A stretch of 5,837 bases of DNA from Planctomycetales bacterium. Its GTDB lineage: Bacteria; Planctomycetota; Planctomycetia; Planctomycetales; Planctomycetaceae. The notes below the pieces were generated by a model, which was given only the letters and a program-made list of their open reading frames with translations, was not told the DNA's origin and did no database searches. Below are positions 1 to 4,500 of this stretch, piece after piece. Where the stretch lies: positions 1-5,837 of the forward strand of contig JAGVKR010000828.1 in the NCBI GenBank assembly GCA_020050375.1, in the 5' to 3' direction. The first letter of the stretch is position 1. Every line of letters starts with the position of its first letter. A program made the position numbers and the translations under genes.

Positions 1-156
1 ACTCAGCACCTTTGTCTCGCGACAGAGATACATGATCTCAGGGCTGAGAGGCGGGCCGGCAATAACGGTCGACGGCTTCGACAACCAGCTCACACCGAAA
101 TATCCGACGAGCGCCAACGTGACGGTCGCCACCACTGCCAGGAATGGTTTGGGCAC
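1..156 (-). CDS. Small single-pass membrane protein, N-terminal part (3' end outside window)
   Basis: I do not recognise this protein. Reading the minus strand from a GTG at 156-154 gives 52 codons open to the window edge. The product begins VPKPFLAVVATV, followed by a hydrophobic helix (about residues 5-25, ending near GVSWL) and a polar outside part containing PPLSPEIMYLCRETK. The pattern suggests a membrane-anchored protein with its C-terminal domain on one side of the membrane. The GTG is preferred because no ATG is available in frame and an AGGTG lies about 5 bases upstream. It begins 59 bp after the DUF1559 stop on the same strand, so cotranscription with it, and control by the same riboswitch, is likely. 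The single Cys could begin a CxxC-type domain, but the rest is not visible. Confidence 0.6.
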   Translation of the reverse strand, partial: MPKPFLAVVATVTLALVGYFGVSWLSKPSTVIAGPPLSPEIMYLCRETKVLS

Positions 157-215
157 AAGACACCTGTTCCGAGAATTTGTCAGAAAACGAACCGTTGACG
201 GGGAACTGCCGAAAC

Positions 216-1124
216 TCACTCCCGGTCGTACAACGAATCGTCGTTGCCGATGTAACCCAACTGTTTCTCGCGCATCATCTGCACCTGTGCGACGGGAGTC
301 CACGACGGCGGGTCGACCCAGCTCTTCATGCGAGCTTCGACATGACCATCGAGGAACCCCACATTCGCAACGCCGTTGTGCCGAAAGTGGGTATTCGGAA
401 ACCCATTGCTCGGCGGTTCGAGATACCAGGTTTCAAGAAACGACATCTCGGAACACGCCGGCCAGTTCTCGCAGTTCACGGCGGCGGCATCGGCAAAGAC
501 GATCGTTTGCGTCGACTGCACGACATCTCGCATCCGATAGTTGATCGCCTTCGTGGGATCGATCTGCAGCGTCATCCAGTCGACGGCGACTGAAAGTCCG
601 GGCCCGAGGTACTTGTGGTTGTAGGCATAATTCGACGCCATGCGGTCGAGACGAACGCGCGTCATCTGGGCTTCGGTGAAATTGGGGCACTGGTACGACT
701 GCCGCTGCCGTTCCATATACGGCGCGAGGAACCCTTTATCGAAATTCAAACGTCGTTGCGCGTCGACCTCGCCGAACCAATAGCGCTGCTCGCCCCCCGG
801 TGTTCCGGTGGGAATGGCCCAATTGTAAACGTCGACCGGCACCAGGGCGCCGTTCCAGTTGTCCATGTAATTGTGGAGCGCCAGGCACAACTGTTTGATG
901 TTGTTTTTGCACTGCGCGCTGCGCGCCGCTTCGCGAGCCTGCTGGACTGCCGGCAACAGGAGTCCGACCAGCACGGCGATGATCGAGATCACCACCAGAA
1001 GCTCGATCAGCGTGAATCCGCGCGGCGCGATCGGACGGCGTGGGGGAGGGCTTCTGCGAATTCCGCCTAAGCCGGAAGAGGCGGCGGAACGGAGCGAAAC
1101 GCCAAAACGAATGTTGCAGAACAT
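216..1124 (-). CDS. DUF1559 prepilin-type (pseudopilin-like) protein
   Basis: This is a 302-residue protein of the planctomycete DUF1559 family, inner-membrane/envelope proteins with type IV pilin-like N-termini whose function is largely unknown. Seen in the sequence: a long basic, Pro/Arg-rich leader (residues 1-36), then the prepilin peptidase/methylation site G36-FTLIE with Glu41 at the +5 position, a hydrophobic helix to about residue 60, and the typical [12 protein letters not shown] segment. The C-terminus carries H249-x9-D259-G260, the H-x9-DG motif of this family. The ATG at 1124 is chosen over one at 1157 because GAGGA lies 7 bases ahead of it and the longer version adds only an uncharacteristic 11-residue extension. 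A cobalamin riboswitch lies 265 nt upstream in the same orientation, and a small membrane-protein gene follows. Substrate and assembly partners are unknown. No pilus assembly genes are in the window. Confidence 0.95.
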   Translation of the reverse strand: MFCNIRFGVSLRSAASSGLGGIRRSPPPRRPIAPRGFTLIELLVVISIIAVLVGLLLPAVQQAREAARSAQCKNNIKQLCLALHNYMDNWNGALVPVDVYNWAIPTGTPGGEQRYWFGEVDAQRRLNFDKGFLAPYMERQRQSYQCPNFTEAQMTRVRLDRMASNYAYNHKYLGPGLSVAVDWMTLQIDPTKAINYRMRDVVQSTQTIVFADAAAVNCENWPACSEMSFLETWYLEPPSNGFPNTHFRHNGVANVGFLDGHVEARMKSWVDPPSWTPVAQVQMMREKQLGYIGNDDSLYDRE

Positions 1125-1141
1125 GACAATTCCTCGTTGTC
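1125..1141 (-). promoter_or_regulatory. Hairpin presenting the Shine-Dalgarno of the DUF1559 gene
   Basis: Directly before the ATG at 1124 the minus strand reads GACAA, then CGAGGAA, then TTGTC. The outer five bases pair perfectly, and the Shine-Dalgarno GAGGA sits in the 7-nt loop. The stem abuts the start codon. It could expose or modulate the ribosome binding site, perhaps as the last part of the riboswitch's expression platform. That function is inferred; only the pairing is seen. Confidence 0.45.
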
Positions 1142-1389
1142 TCACGTCGCACGTCAACCACGACGAGCAACAGACCCGAACGGGTCCGACGGGGAATCGA
1201 CGGAGTCAGCCAGAGCGCAGCGTCACACGCGGCTGAAAGGCCCGCGCAAGGGAGAACGGTTACTTCGACGTTCGGAAAGGGGCGCGCGACGATTCGCGCA
1301 ACTCAAACCCGCAACGCCGGGAGACCGGGACGGCAAGGGCACCATGGCTGCAACGTCTTTTCCACGAAAGACTCATTCGCAAAACCGAC
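1142..1389 (-). other. Long 5' leader between riboswitch and DUF1559 gene
   Basis: About 250 bases separate the end of the B12 aptamer from the DUF1559 start region. I see no convincing gene here. A 38-codon ATG frame (1376-1260, minus) has no Shine-Dalgarno and an Arg/Ser-rich product that looks like chance. Two hairpins are visible. One at 1284-1299 has a GCGCGA stem pairing with TCGCGC around a 4-nt loop and is followed by CCCCUUUCC. The other, near 1168-1182, uses GACCCG/CGGGTC. Neither is followed by a clear U-tract, so neither is a textbook intrinsic terminator. The region presumably holds the expression platform. Confidence 0.4.
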
Positions 1390-1602
1390 GACTGGGCAGG
1401 TCTTCTGGCTCCCGGATCAAACGACTCTCTGCACCTTCCCGCGGCTTGACTGCCAGCGACCCTTCACGGTCGCACGGAGGCAGGCTCGCACACAGTGGTC
1501 ATCGCAGCGTCGTCCCCGGTTACAGCGGCGGGACCGCAACGGAATTGCACCGTTTTCCCTATTCTTCTCCCCCAACCACAAGCTGTGAGAGACACCCAGG
1601 TC
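1390..1602 (-). promoter_or_regulatory. Cobalamin (B12) riboswitch aptamer
   Basis: Read on the minus strand, the stretch contains the conserved blocks of the cobalamin riboswitch in the right order. First comes a closing stem CTGGG (1599-1595). A P3-like arm follows with TCTCTC pairing to GGGAGA. Next are GGGAAAACGGTGCAATTCCG (1559-1540), CCGCCGCTGT (1531-1522), CCACTG (1498-1493) and GGGAAGG (1440-1434). Last is the B12 box GCCAGAAGACCTGCC (1409-1395), one base from the usual GCCAGGAGACCTGCC. The closing strand CCCAG (1396-1392) pairs with the opening CTGGG. Such RNAs bind adenosyl- or other cobalamins and normally switch off B12 uptake or synthesis genes or B12-independent isoenzymes. Here the next gene downstream is the DUF1559 pseudopilin-like gene. 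The ends are set by the closing stem and could be off by a few bases. Confidence 0.95.
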
Positions 1603-1642
1603 TGTGCCCGCTGGCAACACGCGGTTGTCAGCAAGCGGCCTC

Positions 1643-1670
1643 ATCCTACCAAGCGATCTCTCAATTGCAA
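1643..1670 (-). promoter_or_regulatory. Candidate sigma-70 promoter for the riboswitch transcript
   Basis: On the minus strand a -35-like TTGCAA (1670-1665) is followed after 16 bases by a -10-like TAGGAT (1648-1643). TGG directly before the -10 forms an extended -10. Each hexamer matches its consensus at 4 of 6 positions. Transcription would begin near 1636, about 34 bases ahead of the aptamer, a sensible distance. The call rests on spacing and position as much as on sequence. Confidence 0.4.
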
Positions 1671-1695
1671 CCGTCCCTCTGCAACGGCTCCACTT

Positions 1696-1721
1696 GCCGG
1701 CAAACAGCACACTTTGCCGGC
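1696..1721. repeat. 9-bp perfect inverted repeat upstream of candidate promoter
   Basis: GCCGGCAAA (1696-1704) is repeated as its reverse complement TTTGCCGGC (1713-1721) around an 8-base spacer. It lies about 25-50 bp upstream of the candidate -35 of the riboswitch transcript. It could be an operator-like site or simply a stable hairpin. Nothing in the window identifies a binding protein. Confidence 0.5.
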
Positions 1722-1816
1722 GACTGGCGGGTGCCAGGGTCAAAGCGGGCAGTCCATCAGCCGCGTGAATTGCAATCCGTGGTATCGATCCGGTTCGGCG
1801 GACGGTCGGCACAGTC

Positions 1817-1858
1817 CGTGAGCGTGGCCCCGTGACCGGCGACGGGGCCACGCTCGCG
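1817..1858. repeat. Strong 17-bp stem hairpin, possible terminator-like element
   Basis: AGCGTGGCCCCGT (1821-1833) pairs perfectly with ACGGGGCCACGCT (1842-1854) around an 8-base loop. The stem extends outward to 1817/1858 with one G-T wobble. It lies about 125 bp past the stop of the minus-strand DUF5658-like gene and upstream of the riboswitch transcript. There is no T-run on either strand, so it is not a canonical intrinsic terminator. It may still end or stabilise that transcript, or be an interspersed palindrome. Confidence 0.6.
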
Positions 1859-1941
1859 ATCCGGTTCTGGCCATGCTTCCACTCACACGAAGTGGTTACA
1901 CGCTGCGACCCGAGGCTTGAGGTACGGGGTGCGACCGATCC

Positions 1942-1976
1942 CTCAAGTCTCAAGCCACAGGTCTCAAGCCTCAAGC
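1942..1976. repeat. Heptanucleotide tandem repeat, consensus CTCAAGY
   Basis: Five 7-base units follow without gaps. Units 1, 2, 4 and 5 (starting at 1942, 1949, 1963 and 1970) begin with CTCAAG; the middle unit (1956-1962) has degenerated to CACAGGT. A reverse-oriented piece, AGGCTTGAGG at 1913-1922, is the exact reverse complement of 1969-1978, so the array can fold back on it. It begins 9 bases beyond the stop codon of the minus-strand gene ending at 1985. Confidence 0.75.
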
Positions 1977-1984
1977 CTTCGGCT

Positions 1985-2455
1985 CTACAGCACGAGATAG
2001 CATAGCAGGCCGAATTGAAAGGCGGCGACGGCCGACGTCACCGTGAACCCCAGCCGCGGGTTGCGGGCGTAAAGGGCCGTCAGGATCCCCAGCACCAGCG
2101 TCGAACCCATGTACTTCAGGCCGATGAACTGGGCCGGGTTCCAGTCACTGAGGCTGAGCACGACCAGGCTGATCGGATTTTGCTCTTCGAACGGCAGATG
2201 CGCCTGGAAACGAACCGTCAGGTACGCATCGACGGCGGATACGAATCCGATGAAAACCCACAACGACGGAAAGACCCAGGCGCGCCGCGCGACCGAGTGA
2301 CCAATCGCTGTTGATTCGGACCGATTCGTCGTCCCGACGATGAAATCGAGCACGAAGGTTCCGCATCCGGCAGTTGCCGGCTGATAGAGCTCGCGATCGT
2401 GGCGTGCCGGATGAATCACGTTCGCACTTAAGTCCGCGAGAGTCTCGGTCATCAT
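1985..2455 (-). CDS. Small three-helix membrane protein, DUF5658-like
   Basis: This hypothetical inner-membrane protein of 156 residues has no assigned function. The first ~58 residues are polar and variable. Three hydrophobic helices follow, at about 60-82, 108-129 and 135-156. Asp76 lies inside the first helix in SAVDAYLT, an acidic EEQNP segment (90-94) is in the loop, and Lys114 begins the second helix. This D...LT / E-NP / K arrangement resembles the DUF5658 family, a comparison made from memory of the family pattern. The start is firm: AAGAAGGAG lies 5 bases ahead of two consecutive ATGs (2455 or 2452). The gene stands alone on this strand, divergent from the phosphatase gene, and its upstream leader contains several hairpins. 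Confidence 0.82.
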   Translation of the reverse strand: MMTETLADLSANVIHPARHDRELYQPATAGCGTFVLDFIVGTTNRSESTAIGHSVARRAWVFPSLWVFIGFVSAVDAYLTVRFQAHLPFEEQNPISLVVLSLSDWNPAQFIGLKYMGSTLVLGILTALYARNPRLGFTVTSAVAAFQFGLLCYLVL

Positions 2456-2508
2456 TCAAGCTCCTTCTTTTGAACACGCCCACGAGGGCACTGGCAGGGC
2501 CGGTCCCA

Positions 2509-2533
2509 GGAGCCAAGCGTCGTGCTTGGCTCC
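2509..2533. repeat. Perfect 10-bp palindrome, REP-like
   Basis: GGAGCCAAGC (2509-2518) and GCTTGGCTCC (2524-2533) are exact reverse complements around a 5-base loop. It lies 54 bp upstream of the DUF5658-like start, probably within its leader. The form (compact, GC-rich, intergenic) resembles interspersed REP-type palindromes, but only one copy is in the window. Confidence 0.6.
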
Positions 2534-2786
2534 GCCGGAGACTTCGCGTTTGAAGTCCTGCGGACTGGCAGACGATCGCCAAGGGCTTCGCGATCGATCT
2601 GGCAGAGTGTGAAGTGCAAACTCGATGCCACGCGACGCGGTTCGCCGAAACGCGTGCGATGCGTCTGCAACTCTATACATGACAAGACGTTGAGAATGCA
2701 GCTTCGCCGCGCGATGAGCTGGTTCGTTAAACTCGCGATTGCTCCGTTTTTCGGCACAGCGGGAGAGATTCTCCGCACGGCCGGTC

Positions 2787-2795
2787 TGTTATAGT
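2787..2795 (+). promoter_or_regulatory. Extended -10 promoter of the phosphatase gene
   Basis: TGTTATAGT combines an extended -10 TGn with TATAGT, which matches TATAAT at 5 of 6 positions. No good -35 lies at the usual distance, as is common for extended -10 promoters. Transcription would begin near 2802, about 60 bases before the ATG at 2862. Confidence 0.5.
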
Positions 2796-2861
2796 GTTGG
2801 AAACAGACCTGTCTTTTTCGCCGATCGAACCGGATCGACGTCACACAAGGGATCTCGCCTG

Positions 2862-3824
2862 ATGGACCTGAATCGACTGATCGACGCGCTCGGCAGCCAG
2901 CTCCCCCCCGTCATGCGGTGGGCCGGCAGCGTGGCCCGCCGCATGCGACACTTCAATATCGCGCTGGAAGGGAAGCACACCGGCAGCTCCAACACTGATG
3001 CACTGACGCTGGCCGACCTCACCGTGCAGGAGCTGCTCGTCGGGGCCCTTCGCGACGGCGACCCGCTGCTTCGGCAATGCCGGATCGAGGCGGAGGAAAC
3101 GACTGGCGACCTGACCCGCTTCGCGACCGAAGGAAAATACACGCTCGCCCTCGACCCGATCGACGGCACGAAACAATATCGCGACAAGACGGGGAACGGC
3201 TATTCGATCATCCTCACGCTCCGCTCACCGGAGACGCTCCACTACAGTCTCGTGTTCGTCCCCGAATCGGGGCCGCATGGCAGTTGGGTCGAGGTCGCCC
3301 GCGACAGGGTTGTTTGCGGGCCGGACGACCCCAGCCGATCAGCGGTCGACGTGTTGCGGTCGTTGTCGCCGCGGAAGGGGATGGACGCAAGCGGTGGTGG
3401 GGCGATTCAGGGGGCTGACGCCCCCCGCTCGCCGAGGGAGAGCAAAATTTATCTGATCGGGTTCCAACAGCACGATCGGGCGAAAGCCGAGCTGGTGACG
3501 CGCGCCGGACTGACAGGGGTTCCCGCCGACGACTGCCCCGGCTGCTTGTACGAACTGCTGGCCCGCGGGGATTACGCCGGTTCGCTGATTCACTCGCCCA
3601 ACGTCTACGACTTTCCCGCCGGCCTGCATCTGGCGCGCGTCTGGGGCGGCGACGCGCTGTGGGTCCACAACCGCGAGCCGGTGAATTTCCACAAGCTTTG
3701 GACGGACGAACGGGCAAACATGCTCCGCCTTCCGGGAATCGTCGCCACGAGCCCCAACCGCGCCGTGCTCGACACGCTGTGCGCGGTGGCGCGGGATTGG
3801 AATCCGGTCAGATACGCGGAGTGA
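2862..3824 (+). CDS. Inositol monophosphatase / CysQ-family phosphatase
   Basis: This 320-residue cytosolic Mg-dependent sugar- or nucleotide-phosphate phosphatase belongs to the inositol monophosphatase superfamily, which includes 3'(2'),5'-bisphosphate nucleotidase (CysQ). The metal-binding signatures are visible: Glu78-Glu79 in EAEET, Asp98-P-I-Asp101-G-T103, and Asp250-FPAG254 followed by GG at 262-263. LDPIDGTKQY with Lys after DGT is closer to the CysQ/nucleotidase branch than to classic inositol monophosphatase (DGTTN), but the substrate cannot be fixed. The start at 2862 is preferred over an in-frame ATG at 2739, because AAGGG lies 10 bases upstream and the longer form would begin ahead of the promoter. 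Odd: residues 173-193 form a Gly/Pro-rich insert encoded partly by a REP-like palindrome. The toxin-antitoxin genes follow 42 bp downstream. Confidence 0.9.
   Translation: MDLNRLIDALGSQLPPVMRWAGSVARRMRHFNIALEGKHTGSSNTDALTLADLTVQELLVGALRDGDPLLRQCRIEAEETTGDLTRFATEGKYTLALDPIDGTKQYRDKTGNGYSIILTLRSPETLHYSLVFVPESGPHGSWVEVARDRVVCGPDDPSRSAVDVLRSLSPRKGMDASGGGAIQGADAPRSPRESKIYLIGFQQHDRAKAELVTRAGLTGVPADDCPGCLYELLARGDYAGSLIHSPNVYDFPAGLHLARVWGGDALWVHNREPVNFHKLWTDERANMLRLPGIVATSPNRAVLDTLCAVARDWNPVRYAE
3410..3433. repeat. REP-like GC palindrome inside the phosphatase gene
   Basis: GGGGGC (3410-3415), TGAC, then GCCCCC (3420-3425) form a perfect 6-bp stem with a 4-base loop, followed by CGCTCGCC. From memory this closely resembles an interspersed palindrome found in many copies between genes of planctomycete genomes. 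Here it is read in frame as QGADAPRSP (residues 183-191), in a low-complexity linker between the conserved blocks of the enzyme, so it appears to be a tolerated insertion. Confidence 0.6.
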
Positions 3825-3832
3825 ATGATCTA

Positions 3833-3841
3833 TGCTAAACT
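3833..3841 (+). promoter_or_regulatory. Candidate extended -10 promoter for mntA-hepT
   Basis: TGCTAAACT has an extended -10 TGn followed by TAAACT, which matches TATAAT at 4 of 6 positions. It lies just after the phosphatase stop and would give a leader of about 19 bases to mntA. No -35 is recognisable. The toxin-antitoxin genes might instead be read through from the phosphatase promoter. Confidence 0.3.
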
Positions 3842-3866
3842 GGAACGATGGTATCGAGGTTGAATC

Positions 3867-4160
3867 ATGCAGCGCGACGAAGTTCTGAAACGCATTGCGG
3901 CCAATCATGAGCGTCTATGCACGCTCGGCGTCAAAACCATATCGATATTCGGATCAGTCGCGCGCGATGCGGCAACAGAACGCAGCGACGTTGACGTTCT
4001 GGTTGAATTCAGCAGTCCCACGGGGCTGTTCGGGCTCGTTCGACTCCAACGGTATCTCGAAGAGCTTCTGGGAGGCGTGAAAGTCGATTTGACCACGCCT
4101 GGCGCACTCCGGTCGGAGCTGCGAGAGCAGATTCTCAGGGAGGCCGTTCGTGCCGCCTAG
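3867..4160 (+). CDS. mntA: MntA nucleotidyltransferase antitoxin (MNT domain)
   Basis: This 97-residue minimal nucleotidyltransferase is the antitoxin of HepT/MntA toxin-antitoxin systems. In characterised pairs MntA transfers AMP to a tyrosine of the HEPN toxin and so silences its RNase activity. The catalytic motif is intact: IFG29-S30 followed after ten residues by D41-V-D43 (GS-x10-DxD), with a third acidic residue at Asp74 in VKVDLTTP. The short length and lack of further domains are normal for the family. GAGG lies 7 bases ahead of the ATG. The gene precedes hepT and overlaps it by 11 bp, which fits tight coupled production of antitoxin before toxin. Identification is firm from the motif and the partner; activity is inferred. 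Confidence 0.93.
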   Translation: MQRDEVLKRIAANHERLCTLGVKTISIFGSVARDAATERSDVDVLVEFSSPTGLFGLVRLQRYLEELLGGVKVDLTTPGALRSELREQILREAVRAA

Positions 4161-4500
4161 AGATCCGGTGCTGCGTGTTCGCGATCTCCTGCTGGCGATC
4201 CAGCGCATCGCTGAATATACGCAGGGAATGACCTACGCGACGTTTTCGACGGACAACAGGACGATCGACGCGGTCGTGCGCAATATCGCCATCATTGGCG
4301 AAGCAAGTCGCGCCTTGCCGGAGGATTTCAAGGCGGCGCATTCGCATCTTCCGTGGCGCGAAATGGCGGACATGCGAAATGTGGTCGTCCACATGTATCA
4401 CCTTGTCGACGCTTCGATCTTATGGCAAACGATTCAGCAGGATTTGCCGCCGTTGGTCCAGTCGCTTGAGCTGCTCGTGAGCGGGCCTTCGTCGCCATGA
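4150..4500 (+). CDS. hepT: HepT HEPN-domain ribonuclease toxin (DUF86)
   Basis: This 116-residue HEPN (DUF86) protein is the predicted toxin of the HepT/MntA pair, an RNase whose dimer forms the active site. The catalytic motif R-x4-H is present at Arg76-NVVV-His81, followed by Met82-Tyr83. Tyr83 is the position modified by MntA in studied systems. Other family hallmarks are visible: IGEAS (49-53), LPWREMADMRN (67-77) and the C-terminal DLPPL (98-102). Translation begins at a GTG (4150) inside the end of mntA. AGGGAGG 6 bases upstream makes this start convincing. The stop overlaps the next gene's ATG as ATGA. All key residues are present, so the toxin should be functional. Confidence 0.93.
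   Translation: MPPRDPVLRVRDLLLAIQRIAEYTQGMTYATFSTDNRTIDAVVRNIAIIGEASRALPEDFKAAHSHLPWREMADMRNVVVHMYHLVDASILWQTIQQDLPPLVQSLELLVSGPSSP

Larger units (their letters stand above)
1603..1984. other. Intergenic region upstream of the riboswitch
   Basis: There is no convincing gene in these 382 bases. Long open frames on both strands here overlap the riboswitch and lack family character. The stretch contains a candidate promoter for the riboswitch transcript, a 9-bp inverted repeat, a strong 17-bp hairpin and a heptanucleotide tandem repeat, each listed separately. It separates two minus-strand genes, so it should hold both the 3' end of the DUF5658-like transcript and the promoter of the riboswitch-DUF1559 transcript. 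Confidence 0.6.
2456..2861. other. Divergent intergenic region rich in hairpins
   Basis: These 406 bases separate two divergent genes and hold no gene I can support. The part nearest the minus-strand gene carries a chain of hairpins: 2509-2533 (10-bp stem), GACTTC/GAAGTC at 2540-2557, GTCC/GGAC near 2556-2566, and CGATCGC/GCGATCG at 2573-2596. If transcription of the minus-strand gene starts near a TATAGA (2677-2672), these would all be in its leader. The right-hand part contains the extended -10 promoter for the phosphatase gene. Confidence 0.5.

Noticed and set aside
32..544. 170-codon open frame on the plus strand
   Set aside because: It is antisense to the DUF1559 gene and the small membrane protein gene, both with clear protein features, so this is a shadow frame.
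1260..1376. 38-codon ATG frame just after the riboswitch (minus strand), possible leader peptide
   Set aside because: There is no Shine-Dalgarno. The product is Arg/Ser-rich with no hydrophobic or family pattern and ends far before the DUF1559 start, so it is not supported as a gene.
1137..1835. 232-codon open frame on the plus strand
   Set aside because: It runs antisense through the riboswitch and its leader, has low-complexity Arg/Ser/Pro-rich composition, no family motif and no good ribosome binding site.
1417..1974. 185-codon open frame on the minus strand
   Set aside because: It spans the riboswitch aptamer and the heptad array. The translated product has no recognisable character, and the conserved RNA blocks explain the sequence.
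2145..2844. Several overlapping open frames on both strands across 2145-2844
   Set aside because: They overlap the DUF5658-like gene or cross the hairpin-rich intergenic region. None has a ribosome binding site or recognisable domain.
3214..3908. Two long minus-strand open frames (3214-3717 and 3339-3908)
   Set aside because: They are antisense to the phosphatase gene, whose metal-binding motifs are intact; long shadow frames are expected in GC-rich DNA.
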